Assembly (NCBI GenBank): GCA_950295325.1
Contig: OX485807.1
Coordinates: forward strand, 11,309,001 to 11,373,000
Length of the DNA: 64,000 bases
Origin: Polytrichum commune
Taxonomy: Eukaryota > Streptophyta > Polytrichopsida > Polytrichales > Polytrichaceae
Direction of reading: 5' to 3'
This document shows, one piece after another, positions 10,276 through 23,507 of the stretch (its first letter is position 1; every line of letters starts with the position of its first letter). A model generated the notes under the pieces. It saw only the letters and a list, made by a program, of their open reading frames with translations, did no database searches and had not been told where the DNA came from. The translations under genes and the position numbers were made by a program.

Positions 10276-13200
10276 AAGGAGGGAGGGCATCCAAACCACA
10301 ACCTCCTTAGCCTTCTCCTACTTAGTAGGACCTTATCCTATCCACTAAACCCTCACCCCCTAAACCAACAAGAACATGTTCTAATTCAAACATTTAAGCC
10401 AAGGCCCTTCCCCTTGCTTCATCAAATACTACTCACTCAACCAAAACATTCCCTAATGTCACTAAGCTTCTAATTGATTACACAAAATAGGCTTAAGGCC
10501 TAAACATAAATCCACACCAAGCCTCACTCTTTTTATACTTTTAATTGTTTCAATAACACTCCAATTGCAATTCTAATTAAATTCTAAACATAAAACCAAT
10601 ATAAGCACTCATTTTGGGCTCATATGAACTCATCCATCATCCATAACAATATTTGTTTAGTTATTCATACGAAGTGTCATATGAAAAGTTACCTCCGTGA
10701 CGTAATTTACCATATGACACTAACTATCATATATCATGTAGTTAGTATGCATGCTGAAGAATATGATATAACTTAAGTTGGTAAGAAATGATAATGTCAA
10801 TAAAAAGTTATAGCCACATGTAACTATGAATGGTGACCTACACTAAAATGACAAAATAGTGTAGTGCAATGTACAGGGAGTACCGACGTTTAGTTACAAG
10901 CTAGCCGAAATTTTTTGGAGATTTCCGAATGAGTTCGCAATGATTCGGATGAGGTACCGATGTAAAATTGTCGAAGTCGGAAATCAACCGGTTCATGGGA
11001 GAATAGACCAGCAATATGGCCGGTTGAGGCGTCATAGTTCGGGATATTTACCGAGTCAAATTTTTAATTTTAGGCAAGTAGCCGAAGGGACTAGGGATAG
11101 GGCGGAGATGTTACTAGAGTAATACTAGAGTCATGACTCATAAGGTCAAAACCATGGAGGCTAATTTATGGTTGGTTCCATTGTCATTAGGCCGATTAGG
11201 GTTTTGAGGCTCTAAGCAACCAAGGACCCTCTCTCACAAGTATAAGAGTTTGACCCCCTTGGGCAAAGTACCTCACTCTTGCATTAGGGTTTTTCTCTCT
11301 ACCCCATTCCTGCTCTAAGCTTCCGCTTCTGCTCTTGTATTTTCAATTGATGTTTTCAAACTTTGTGACTGGCTTCGAGCTTAGTGGGTGGCTTCCAATC
11401 TTGCACCACTTGTCAATTTGTTCAAGGGTACATTGAATTAAGTGCTAAAATGCTAGTTTTTTTTCATCTTTTCTTTTGGTTTTGCAATTGTGGATAATAG
11501 TAGTTATGGTGACTGTGGCCATGTCTTAACAATAGATCGATTGTAGGTTGAGTGATGATGTTTGTGGATGCATGGAGGTTCAAGAAACATTTATGTTGGA
11601 TTTCCATGTTGGTGGGTTGATTGTAAGTTGTGGGTGCTTATGATGGTTTGGGGGATCACATTCGGGTGTCGGTTGTGAGTGATTCAAGGCCCGTTGGGTT
11701 GGAAAGCAAAAATTTGGAAGCTATTTTTAGAATTTCTTGGGAGGGGCTAGATGAGAACTTTGATAATATCATTGAAGAGGCAATTCCTTTGCGGAAAAAT
11801 GGAACTAAGTACCAGTTCCTAAATGCCAACCATTCATGTTATATGTCTTCTGCAAGTGACGTTCTTTGTTCAATAACTTCAATTATGTTCCCAATTCTAA
11901 GAATGTCAATTAGTTTCAAGATTGCATGGATTGTTGTATTAACCAACCTCTAAAAAATGTATGCACCCTCTTTGGATCCATACATTTTTCAAAGGCTACA
12001 TTCTCGGCTACATCAATTTTATTTTTTATAAAAATATCCGACTTAATATACTTAACTTCGGAAATATACCGAAGTAATATTTAAAAACTAAGAAAATTGC
12101 CGAATGGTAAAGGTAAATCTCGGAATTTGGCCGAGAAAAATAACTGGCTTTCGGTAGCTTCTGAGTGGGGGGGGGGGGAGGGAAAAAAATTATTTAAAAA
12201 ATTTAAAAAAAAAAAAATCGAACCATTTCATAAAAGGTAGGAAAAGTACCGATTTTTGTATAGAACTCCCTCCCCGGACTGTGGTGTAGTGGCATGTCTA
12301 TTACTATTTATAGTACATTTGACTTTCACTGCACGCAACAATTATTACACATGCATGTTTTGACTGCGAAGTTTGAAATTTGCAATGCATATATAGATCG
12401 AAGAGTAAAAAAGCAGGGTTGACTTCGAAGCCAATCTAGCCCTGTCCTGGATTGCAATTCAATCACGAAATGTACAGACACTCTAGATATGCGTACTTGC
12501 AAGTGTACATTTGGTTGACTTAACTTTCCAACCGATTTCCTTTCCATTTCAACCATTTGTTAGCCTTCGTTTCCGCATTTGTTCAATCAAAAAATTCATA
12601 TGAAATCATTGCCCAAGAGTGCATGTTCTTCCTCAAAAAGGGCTTGGGTTTTCATGGCGTCTATGTACGTTCATCCATCATGCATGAAGGGGCTCTTGTA
12701 AAACCAATATGACAAGGTCGAGGTCGGTTCATTTCAATTGGGTCCCATTAAAGTAATTTTTGGGGTTTCTGATATCATTTTTGGTTTTGCATATATTTGA
12801 AATAAAGCAAGCCTTCAAGGTTTAGAATATTTAACCACTTTTGACATATCCAAAATCCAAAGGATGAGTTTACATAGACACCACGAAGCTCTTGCCCGTA
12901 AGGTGTAAGTTACCACAACATATGTGGATTCGCATGCTTGGAAGTGTACATAGCAGCATCCTCATGGCTCATGTGTTATGGTGTGTAACTTAGCTCATTC
13001 ATCATAGATAGAAGGGGTCTAATCTTATTAACAAACCCCCTATTAGGTCGAGGGTTGATTTATCCCAACTGGAGTGCGCTAGACTAAGTAAAGGTCTCTA
13101 CTATAGAGAAGCTCGTTTTCATTTGAACCTTTCCGATGGATCAGTGTGCCCAGACACAGTGAAGCTCTAGTCCACTAGAAAGGTATAAAAAGACTTCCAT

Positions 13201-13724
13201 TTCAACCATTCCTTAGCTTCGCTACTTATGTTTAACCCAAAAGATGATATGACATCGACAAACTCGGAAAATATTACTTGAAAGTGAGCATTCAGTTCCA
13301 AACACATGCAGTCCATTCATTTACTGCCATGTAAGTCCTTGATGATCACCCTATGCAGGTGAAAGATCAATGCAAACCCATCGTCGTGGTAGATTTGCAG
13401 ATTGTCCAATAATGTATGACAAGTTTCCAATGACGCAAGACAATTTGCGCAAGTTTCATGTGATCGAGCAAAAGAGAAAAATTCTAGTTCGGGCATTCTT
13501 AGCTTCGCTACTTTTGTTCGGTCCATGAGATGACATGATGACAAAGAAAATCATTGCATGAGAGCTTGTGTGGCCACAAACCACTTACATTATCTTGTTG
13601 TGGCCTCACGAAACTATGATCAAGTTCTAGTCTACCGTCCCCAGGCTCAACACACCAAACTTTTGTGGAGCCTGAATTATTTGAGGTCCAGATCTATTTA
13701 CATTACTGTGCTCCCTCTTTAGTA
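9959..13724. other. Intergenic region without a recognisable gene
   Basis: No frame here has domain features or splice structure I recognise. It holds a (GA)n tract (10,223-10,272), a segment dense in CCGA/TCGG words (about 10,880-11,110 and 12,040-12,260), a run of 12 G (12,167-12,178) next to A-rich sequence, and scattered fragments related to the palindrome repeat family (10,620-10,865). The 107-codon frame at 11,630-11,953 starts at GTG and looks like chance. Confidence 0.6.
10223..10272. repeat. (GA)n microsatellite
   Basis: Around 25 GA units followed by GGAAGGAGGGAGGG. Confidence 0.95.
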
Positions 13725-14534
13725 CAGTCAGGACTCTATAAATGTTACAGGTCGGGAGTAGGGGAAAAAAAAATAACATATATAGAAGCATAACAAGTAA
13801 CACTTATAGAATTCATACTGATGATTGATAACATTTATAGAAATAACACTTAGATTTCCGAAAATGAAGAACATAACGTTTTATAAAAACAAAAAATGAA
13901 AGTGCAAATGATAATACATAATTCAACTAAACTTGTTGAAAGAAATAATCTATACAATAGTAACTTGACGAGATTCTTCCAACTATAGTAAACCAACCGA
14001 AAAGAAAGAGTCTATAATAGTCTGACGAGAAGCTTGCAAATGATGCGATGAAACTTCCTTCTAGAGTCCTTGAATGTTCTTGATGTGTGATAGGGCATCA
14101 TTTGGTCTTTGTTCAAAGTATTTCTTCAAAGTCTTTAGAGAGCGCTCATCAACACTCGATCTTACAGCTTCTTCTACCACATCAACCATAACCTCATCAA
14201 CATTAATTTCTTGATGTTCTGAGGAATATATATCCAAAAACTCCTCATCGGTAGATCTCTAAATAAGAGAGAATAATTGACTTGTTCGCAAAGAATATGG
14301 GATAGATGTGATTACATGCTTAAAATGTATGCTCTCATATATTATTACCTTGATTTTCTCAAAATTAACACTTATAAAGGTGCAATTAACAAAGAAGGGA
14401 GTAGAGCATGTTATAACATTTAACACATAACACTCACTAGTCTTACCAATTGTGTTTTTGTAGGGGAGAAATTTTTTCTTAACATATATGAAATTATAGC
14501 GCTTATAGGGGTAACACTTGTAGAGTCTTGATTG
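13725..14534. mobile_element. pogo-like (Tc1/mariner) deletion derivative
   Basis: Left end CAGTCAGGACTCTATAAATG, right end the imperfect reverse complement (GTAACACTTGTAGAGTCTTG... ending ATTG), each flanked by TA. The CAGT start, the ACTCTATAAAT core and TA target sites are typical of plant pogo-like elements. About 810 bp, with only the tail of a transposase frame inside (14,061-14,258, minus), so it is a deletion derivative. Confidence 0.65.
14061..14258 (-). pseudogene. Possible pogo/CENP-B-type transposase C-terminal remnant
   Basis: Minus-strand fragment of about 65 codons, rich in acidic residues (DEEFLDIY, INVDEVMVDVVEEAV) and ending with a KTLKKYFEQ...IKNIQ phrase before a stop at 14,061-14,063. 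Past the stop the same frame reads RQTIIDSFF, resembling the QxTxxDxFF tail I know from jerky/tigger-like DDE transposases. Position and orientation inside a pogo-like element support the call. It has no catalytic residues and a stop at its upstream edge too, so it is a relic. The assignment rests on motif memory. Confidence 0.4.
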
Positions 14535-15273
14535 TATGACACGTGTGGGAAACACAAAAAATGTCGTATTATCGAGGTGTTGTCTTCTCGTTAATATGAC
14601 AAATGGCATAAAATTGTTGTACTATTGAGGGAATACAAAATCATAAGTAATATCAACTTCAAAATATGTATAACGAGTTTAAGCAATATAGATGGTATGA
14701 AATAATAACTTATAACTCCAAACAAATACAAATATTCTCAAGACCTCTTGAAATAGGAGTCCAAAGATCTCCGGTGTTGCCTAACCAAATTAGCAACTGT
14801 CATCTTAACTAAATTCCTCACTACTTTTGAAAACTAAGAAATTCATTAAACACCAAACTACAAAGAGTTGTCTAATAAGAAATTAGACAACAAGGATGCA
14901 TGCCCTTTAGCATCACTAAGCTTTACTGCAGGTGGAGCAACATCATAAGTACAAGGCAACATACTAGGCAGGAGGCCGCTCTAACCCTAACCATGTCCAT
15001 TCTACACTAGTAACCTTAAATCATTAAGTTCCCAATGATAAGTAAAGTTCCCAAATAATTCCCAAGTGAAAATGGATGTATTTTAGATGTACATAACATA
15101 GATGAAAGGAATTTTAGCATTAACTACCTCTTTAATATGACAAAACGGAGATTCTAGATGTCGCATTATCAAGTGCCGTAGTCGTATAAAAGAGGGGGTT
15201 TTGAATTAAAAAGGTTTGGTCTCGCAAAAATGGGTCGTAATATCAAGGGTGTCGTATTAATGAGGTTTGACTG
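14535..15273. mobile_element. Second pogo-like terminus and subterminal repeats
   Basis: Sequence ends at 15,273 with the reverse complement of CAGTCAAACCTCATTAATAC, followed by TA, a classical pogo-type end. Several internal phrases around GTCGTATTATCGAGG and GTCGTAATATCAAGG (14,560-14,590; 15,150-15,250) resemble the terminus in both orientations. The matching left end is not clear; this may be the outer element into which 13,725-14,534 was inserted, or a neighbour. Confidence 0.5.
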
Positions 15274-16508
15274 TAGTAGTGCTGCCAAAAACATTTAATG
15301 ATTTGAATAATTAAAAAATGATGGTAGTAATCCTTCAGTGTGGTGATGCATACCCATCTCGGTCATTTTGTCAGACAAAGTTATCTGACTAAGCTGGAGC
15401 TTTGTGATGGATAGGTAAAATGGCCCATTTGGAAACGTGAAAGCGCGAAGAAGCATTCTATGGCCTACAATATTCTCATGTTTGCCTTATTTGACTTTAA
15501 GATGTCATTAGAGATTCCAAATTAGTCCAGCATGTTCCAGTTGGAATGACTTGGCCCTTAACCTATCAACGCTTTGTTTGTATTGAAGCCCTTCCATCCA
15601 TGTTAAAGCCATTGCACCACTATATAGGGTGTTGTAGTTCACTGCAACTATGCTAGAGCAATTGATTGGGGTTTCTCCGCATCTTTTTCCTCAAAGATGT
15701 CAACCCATGCAAACATGAGACACAAGAAAACTCCAACACAAAGCATGCTTTAGTTTCAACTGCATTGTAAGGTAAGTAAACCCAAAACCAACACTTGACC
15801 AACACCTAGAAATCTTGTACAATGGGAACATAGTGATTACGAAGATGTACACCGTGTGAACATTTGATACAAGTGTTAGTTTTTAAGTCACCTACGAATG
15901 AAAGTTATGACCCTTGTAAACTTTGCATAACAATGTCCAAGCGATTCATTCTTTGACTTCTTGGGATCCTCTCGACCTTACAAACTAGGAAACATGTGGA
16001 CTTGGCAATTTGAATGATGAAAATTATGCTCAACACTTGTTCTGTCGGTTTTAGGTATACGTATCTTACGAGCAAAAGTGACACAACCTTCGTTCTTGAA
16101 AATGAAGATCCTCTTCCATTTTCGAAATGTAACACGAGGTAGTTCCAAATAACTCTACCAACATGACCATCACGTTAATATCAAGCTTACTCATTATCTC
16201 ACAAAGGCCACTGCACTCCAGTACTGTAAGAAATCAGGCTTTTGACTCCACCTTGAAATACTTGAAGTCCCATAAGTCTCCTCATGCCCTCGACTTCAAA
16301 AACAACTTCACTCCAATTCATTTCCGCGTGATACAAAAATGCAAATGCGGGGTGAACGAGTTGGGCCGGAATCCGGATTCAATTTCAAGGACCCAACACC
16401 GCATTATGTTCGGCCACAGATTAGTTGGCAGCCAGCGCAGCAAGAACTAAAACACCAGGTAAGTTAAAGTCGGTACTATAATATAACTACTTAAGGTTAT
16501 TTGAGTTA
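15274..16508. other. Intergenic region without a recognisable gene
   Basis: Two short frames (15,905-16,135 minus; 16,163-16,450 plus) have no features I recognise and no splice context. No clear repeat structure was seen. Confidence 0.5.
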
Positions 16509-17007
16509 GGGCCACTTCACACGTGAGACTGAGAGCCCGTGACCATTGCACTTCAAGCACTCTCATTGGTGGAAAAGGCGGAGTCAGTCCAAGTTCGCTT
16601 CACACTACGCTTGAGGGACCAATGGAGTATGTGAATGCAAGATGGATGTAAACTCTACATGGATTCCTACATGGCATCAGGTGGATCATGTTTCATGGTC
16701 ACTTAGACTATTCTCAAAAACCACTTCTTGGAGGTAGGCCTAACACAAAACTGGGAGACCATGGCACTCCAAACGCTCACAACCGTTGGTTTATTCTATT
16801 TAATCATATATGAGGACCCGCGTGAATAGACATTCATTGAATAGCATTTGGTTGACGGCCCGGTCACATATGACTTCACACTACACTTGAGGGTCCATGA
16901 CCACACTACACGATTTTAGAGGTGTGTTGGGATGGCCTTTGGACACTTTTCTTTTGGGCTCTCACAATTTCATGGTCACGGCTCTTGGCTCGTGTGTGAA
17001 GTGGCCC
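16509..17007 (-). mobile_element. MITE, GGGCCACTTCACAC family, copy 1
   Basis: A 499-bp element with ends GGGCCACTTCACAC and GTGTGAAGTGGCCC and perfect TTA target duplications (16,506-16,508; 17,008-17,010). It lies in the opposite orientation to the copies at 18,518 and 20,673: its right end carries the phrase (inverted) that starts those copies. The TWA target site and GGGCC start suggest a PIF/Harbinger-derived family. Non-coding. Confidence 0.85.
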
Positions 17008-18517
17008 TTAGTGAGCGGCTTTAATTTGTGACCACGGCCTTCAAAATCCTTAATTACCGTCGCAGTCATAGGTCTTAAACCACCACACAATTCTGACACT
17101 CATTTGTTAAAAAATAGGATTGGTTCAGGATGACACTACCTCCACAGTGGCTCCAAACCTTCATGACATGTGTGTTGGTCACTAAAAGGTGTTAGATTAG
17201 TGTTGTGAAAGTGTGGGAAAAGACCTATCTTCCTACTAGTGCTCCCTCAAGGGACGGAAACCCTCCTACTGACTTTTAAACAGTCGTCGTAGGCTGGACT
17301 AATTCTCTCGTGCTCTGTGACGTTGTCTGTGGCGCTAGCTACTTGTGCATCTTATTATTATTATTATTATGATGCCTGCAGTATAGTAGTACTACTGCTG
17401 ATGAATTGATCGGACTGAAGGTGCCAGATTGACTACTCTACACTATTCACTGCTGCTGCTGCTGCATCACCGAATCTCAAATCAGACCATTTCTCATTGC
17501 ACCTGCTGCCACCAACCGACAAAAACTTAACGTACTCACTTCCTTCCTTCCTTCCTTCCTTCCTTCCTGTGGCTGGCTCGTCCGCACACAGGCAGGCAGG
17601 CAGGCTCCCGCATGTGGCTCCACGATTTTGACAACTTCAGAGTCCGGACAATAGTAAGCAAGCCATACATATATGGAGAGAGACAGTCCAAACCCCATGT
17701 AGGTCTATTAGTAGTCAGATTGAGTACTCATAAGGTCGACGACCGAATCCCGTTTTCACAGCTTTAATTGGCCAACCTATTTCCATGCAGCGTGAAGGGA
17801 GGGGGGCACTTCAGGGATCGGGAGATTTTTGAGCTCACCCAGCTAGAATCCGCCCCTTCACCACTTCTACTGGTTTTTGCCAAGATTTGACCGGTTGTAA
17901 ACTTGTTGATGGTCATGGATAAACTCTTTTATCATGCCTAGGTCTTAAAACCTCGTACTAGATTTGAGGCCACAACATGATGAAAGAGTAACCTAACATA
18001 GCATAGTATATACAAAAATGAAATTCATCAACTGTTAGAGTCGAAATCAGCAGTATCATCTTCACCTTCAAGAGGGAAACGCCCTGAAAGGTATCTCTGT
18101 GGATGTGAAAACAATCATCTAAACTTTTGTAGAGTTCCTTCATAAAGCTATGGCTTCCATTAGACACACTCATAATACATTTTAAATGCTAGCCGTCAAC
18201 AATGAAATGCAATAATGAAGCAAAAGCTTCCCTTGTCCGCCATGCATTCACCAAATCGCTACAAGCCTACAATGAACACATAACCTAAACCCTAGAACCA
18301 AATGATATCCGGCCCTAGATGAATCAAACTCGATGAAATCCGTTTATTTCACAATTCATCCGGGTAAAAATCCTCCTCCTCAAAATGGTTGCTAGTTGAA
18401 ATCCGTTTTTTGTTTTAAAAGCACCGGTTTCACATCCTCCACTTTCCCAATTCAACCGGACTTTTCACAAAACCAACCGGCCGCCATTACACTAAACACC
18501 GGTTCTCACCGGACACT
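17008..18517. other. Intergenic region with simple repeats
   Basis: No gene recognised. Contains an (ATT)n tract near 17,351, (TTCC)7 at about 17,540-17,567 and (GGCA)n at about 17,589-17,604. The 73-codon minus frame at 17,477-17,698 merely runs through these repeats. Confidence 0.6.
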
Positions 18518-19027
18518 GGGCCACTTCACACACGAGCCAAGAGCCGTGACCATGAAATTGTGAGAGCCCAAAAGAAACGGGTCCAAAGGCCGCCATCTCA
18601 ACACACCATCCAAAATCGTGTAGTGTGGTCACGGACCTTCAAGTGTAGTGTGAAGTCATATGTGACTAGTCCCTCAATGGAATGCTATTTCAATGAATTC
18701 CTCTTCATGTGGGTCCTCACATATGATAAAACTAGAACAAATCAATGGTTGTGAGCGTTTGGAGTGTCATGGTCTCCTGGTTTTGTGTTAGGTCTGCTTC
18801 CACGAGGTGGTTTTTGGAAAACAATCCAAGTGATCGTGAGAAGTGATCCATTGGATGCCATGTAGGACTTCATGTAGATTTTACATCCATCTTGCATTCA
18901 TTTGTATACTCCGTTGGTCCCTCGAGCGTAGTGTGAAGCGAGCTTGGACCGGTTGTGCCTTTGCCACCAACGAGAGTGCTTGAAGTGTAATGGTCACGAG
19001 CTCTCATCCTCGTGTGTGAAGTGGCCC
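18518..19027 (+). mobile_element. MITE, GGGCCACTTCACAC family, copy 2
   Basis: A 510-bp element with ends GGGCCACTTCACACACG and CGTGTGTGAAGTGGCCC. The right flank is TAA, the left flank ACT, so the target duplication has decayed. Internal phrase GAGAGCCCAAAAGAAACG is shared with copy 3 and, inverted, with copy 1. Confidence 0.85.
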
Positions 19028-20672
19028 TAATATGAATCTTTGATTATTGTTGACATGTCATGACTGAAATCCAACTTAGCCAAATGTCATTGGCTAAGTT
19101 GACAACTAGGTGTAGATTGCAAGTAAGCCACATTTATTGATGACGGGGATCAATCGTTTTTGATTTTGTAACTGATTGGTGATCAGAAAAAAGGTAGCCA
19201 ATATCATGAGTAAAGGTCAAAGACATTATCCACTTAAAAAATTCATAATAATTTGGTACTTTCCAAAAAAATAAAAATAAAAATTCTTATTCTATTTCTC
19301 GTACACGAAGATTTGTTCCTCTGGTCATGCCTTAAATGTACATATGCAAAATCGCTTAAATGGTTGGGAATGGATGGGCTACCTTAAAGGCCTTAGGCGT
19401 AGTGTACGTTTATAATAATTGAATGCTGTAGTCAAAGTGGTGATCAATGACCAGGGAGAATTGGGGGCCGCTATAGGTGTTAGGAGAAGGTCTTCATTTC
19501 CTTCTCTTTTCTTCATGGCTCCCACCAAGCTCTCTTGCTCCCCAAAACACTGCTCTAACTTTGAGCTTTGGCATACCGTGCCTTTCTTATTCTATTTTAT
19601 CAGTTGTAAGATACGTGGGTGTTATTTGGCTCTTTTTTTTGCATGTTCTCCAACTTCTACCAATTAGATTAACAAAACAAAACTCGTGTTGCATTAGCAA
19701 ATCTACAATGAAAAATTTGCAGAAACTAGATTGAGAATCAGACTTCCCTTGATTTAGTTATGGTTACTAGCAGTGCATGTTTGTTAATTTCTTGATTGGG
19801 TACATAGGTCCTCCCAATTATTTTTGCTATTGAGTGTAGAGTAGTTATTGATATTTGAAGACATAGTCCAATCTCTTTTAAGCATGTGTCTTTATGACGT
19901 TTTCTCTTTGATCCTCACCAAACCACATGCCAATCAAATCTAGGGATCAGATTAAGAAAACGAGCCACTTAAGACCCATCTACATTAATTGCCTCAACCT
20001 TAACTCACAAGCAAACACAACAATCAACCATGGCCCACCCGCCTCCAACCTCCAAAAAAAAATATAAACAACCAACCCCACACCTACCTCGCACAAAACA
20101 CACTCCACAACACAATCAACTTAACTTACCACAAGCAAGCCGGTGGCCTCCACCAATGAATGAGCCACATCCCTCGTTCAACGGCAAACCCTAAACCTTC
20201 AATCAAGGGGACTTGTGATAAATACAAGTTGGAACTTACCCTTCAAAAACTTGAAGAACCAATCTTTGCAACACACACACACACACACACACATGTACCT
20301 ATTCTAAAAATGGCTCCAATCTACTTGACGGAAACTAGTCAGGTGGTCAAGCACCTCATGTGTTCCAATTAAGTTAAAATTTAAAGGTTAAAAAAATGGC
20401 TCCAAGTTTTTTACCTCCACCATCATTTCATTATAATATTTCATTACACAATTGTGCGGATGCAGAATTTACCAAACTTAGTTTCAATAGCTGACACAGA
20501 ACATGTAGATTTATGGACAACGAATGAACTAAAAGCTAAGTTGGGTTGACAGTGCTCATGAACCTTACCACAGTGACATAAAAATAGCATATGACCACTA
20601 AATACAATAATAAGTGTAGTAACCAATAATTGGTGGCATAGTGTTTTTCACAATAAATTATTGAGGAAATTA
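19028..20672. other. Intergenic region without a recognisable gene
   Basis: Holds a dispersed-repeat fragment (19,601-19,690, inverted partner at 63,775-63,870) and an AC tract at 20,271-20,292. Frames at 19,419-19,734 overlap that repeat and I do not consider them genes. Confidence 0.55.
19601..19690 (+). repeat. Dispersed repeat, inverted partner at 63,775-63,870
   Basis: Shares TACGTGGGTGTTATTTGG, CATGTTCTCCA and TTAGATTaACAAAACAAAAC with the reverse complement of the partner, which lies in an intron of the NPF gene. In both copies one frame reads YVGVIW-FF-HVLQL, but I take this as DNA repeat similarity and not as a protein. Confidence 0.75.
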
Positions 20673-21181
20673 GGGTCACTTGACACACGAGCCAAGAGCC
20701 GTGACCATGAAATTGTGAGAGCCCAAAAGAAACGTGTCCAAAGGTCGCTGTCCCAAGACACCATCCAAAATCATGTAGTGTGGTCACGAACCCTCAAGTG
20801 TAGTGTGAAGTCATATGTGACCGGGCGCTCAACCAAATGCCATTTCGATGAATTTCTCTTCATGCAGGTCCTCACACATGATAAAATAGTATAAACCAAA
20901 TGTTGTGAGCATTCGGAGTGCCATGTCTCCCAACGGTTTTGCGTCAGGCCTACCTCCAAGAGATGGTTTTTGAAAATAGTCCAAGTGACCATGGAACATG
21001 ATCCATTCGATGCCATGTAGGGATCCATGTAGACTTTACATCCATCTTGCATTCACATACTCCGTTGGTCCCTCAAGTGTAGTGTGAAGTAGCGAACTTG
21101 GACCGGCACCGCCTTTTCCACCAACGAGAGTGCTCGAAGTGTAATGGTCATGGGCTCTCAGTCTCGTGTGTGAAGTGGCCC
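20673..21181 (+). mobile_element. MITE, GGGCCACTTCACAC family, copy 3
   Basis: A 509-bp element starting GGGTCACTTGACACACG and ending GTGTGTGAAGTGGCCC, with TTA on the left (20,670-20,672) and TTTA on the right. Same orientation as copy 2 and similar to it throughout. Confidence 0.85.
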
Positions 21182-23507
21182 TTTAGTACGGGCCTTTAAC
21201 TGCCGAAGTTGCGGCCATGTGGTTTTTTCCTTTTCCAAAGGCAATCATTCACAAGGGGGCCAGGAGTCTCAGGTGTGGTGTGGTGTGGAGTGGTGTGGAG
21301 TGGTTGTTTTGCCCTTTTGGACTTTGGTCACATTGGCTCTTGACCAATACATACACCAAGCACTACATTAACTTTGTGGCAGGCCTTATCAATGAACGGG
21401 GAGAACCGACCACCACTACCACTATTGTGTCTAATTAGTGTGGGTTATTATTTGGAGTTACGTGTATCTATAACTTTTTACGGAGAGCATCATCTTTTAC
21501 CCAAACAACAGTAGTGTACTAAATACGATATTTAGTGTCATATGGCATTTCATGTCACTGCGGTACCTTTTTTTTTTTAAATGACGCACTCTCTATGAAT
21601 AAGTTTGCAAATGTTGTCATCCCAACTTACTTGCAGTTCATCCAAATGTCGATTATTGAAACGAATTTTGGTTTAGTTCGCATCCTAACAAACACGTGAT
21701 GAAATATTGAACAGAGATGTCGTATATGCACATCCTCGAATCAGATTTTTCAAAAGAAAAAACTAACCACGTAACCAATACCAACATATGAGTGTTAGGC
21801 AATCACCGTACAAAGCTGAGAAAAGTATATATATGCAAATTTACCATTACAATAAGATTTGCATATTGTCGAGTGACGCAAGTCAATTGCCCAAGACTCA
21901 TATGTCGTAGTGAACGAAGGTTGTATCCCTCACGAAAGGAACCTCGAGCTACCGTGTGATGTGGCTGATTATTGAAGAGTGTCTTTCAACTTTTTGCGAT
22001 GTAATGGCTACTCATACTCTTGATGAGGTGGCCAATCAGACTCACAAGGGCGCATTATGAGCTTTATGCAATAGCTGTCTAGGGTCGGGGAATATATAGA
22101 AGGCACCGGCCACACCTATTGTGGAGATGTTGACAAGTTTTAAGTACTTATAATGATCTCAATTTACATGTGTGATTATCTTGTCGGTTCATAAATTCAA
22201 AGTGGATTCGGAAGCCGTGCAATTCAAAACATGATATTCAAATCTTAAATTTTGTTGCGATTTCAAAGTAGAAAGTTCATATGGTTCATTGTGATCATAT
22301 ATATATATATCGGGGAATGCATTCATGTTTACTCATTTTGGTCATGTGCCACATTGTGCATGGGTTCAACATGCTTGTTGTATAACATGTTATGATCTTG
22401 TCTAGCACCTTATATTCGTGGGACCACATGTGATGTGCCACATTTGTTTCCAATATCATGTATACAATCATTTGAAGTGTTGATTTTGCAAACAATGGCT
22501 TTACTACCCATATTGAAGTTGCCACTCATATTCTTTATGTCGCAGTGTGCTACATGATGGATTTGCCATATTTGCACATAGGTCATGCTATGCCTCTACT
22601 TGCTTTGTTTTTTTTGGAACATTTAAGATATAGTATGTGTCCACTATACCCTTAGTTTAAGTGGTCCACACTCCACAATAGACAACAAACCGAAATAGGT
22701 GCATATGTCTTACGTACGTAGGTTATGGTGGGTCATTTCTCTGCAAGCGTGGGCAATGATGGTGGGAGTCCATCCACAACAAGGGCCACAATTGATGAAA
22801 CCGACTCCCCATCTTTTTCTCCTTTTTTCCCCCATTTATACACTCTACAGGAGACACATTGTTAGCTCAAACTTGCATTTTTTAGGAGTTTGGTATATGG
22901 TGTTGATGAAGTTCCATCCAAAGTTCAATTATGGAAAGCTTGACCAATCCTCAAGCTTTTGACACTAGTTTGAAAAAGTGTAGAGTGGGCATGCTCAAAC
23001 ACATGTGTGAAAGGAAGTTGACACTAAACAAAGGAAATTTAATGACAAACCAAAGAATGCTTAAGAGCCCCTAGACTTTGGCCCCCCTAACAAAAGCTCC
23101 AAGTCTTGACATTCCTAAAACCACCACCATGAGGTAGCTTAGGATTTTGACTTTGGGTTTGTGAATATTGACTAGACTTTATTGTAGTTGTTCCACATGG
23201 GATCCGTTGAGGCATCATTTAAGCATTGCAAGCATGGTAAAGCATTAAAGCTCTCAAGGTGAAGGTTAAAGTGTAAAAAGGACTTGAGTGAACAAGTGTG
23301 TGTAAGTGTCCAATGAGAATGCTCCTTTTACAAGTTCTCAACCTTTTTAATTTAAAGGGGGCCTTAGATTGGGCAACAAGCATGCATTGGCTTGCAGAAG
23401 GTTGGTATCATAAGTTTGTAGGTAACATGATGACTTGACCACACTAGCTGACGTCATGACGCCATTCCTAAGCATCCTTGATGAATATTTGTTGTTTTAT
23501 GGTGTAG
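21182..23507. other. Intergenic region with repeat fragments
   Basis: No gene recognised. At 21,421-21,470 lies one arm of a fold-back element whose two arms are seen at 50,765-50,977. At 21,518-21,536 is a shorter copy of the 9-5-9 palindrome (ACTAAAT, 5-nt spacer, ATTTAGT), followed by related sequence to about 21,800. The rest is featureless to me. Confidence 0.55.

Noticed and set aside
11630-11953. 107-codon plus frame
   Set aside because: Starts at GTG, no recognisable motif, no supporting exon signals.
14259-14609. 116-codon minus-strand frame
   Set aside because: AT-rich chance frame crossing the end of the pogo-like element; composition biased to I, N, K, F and no motif.
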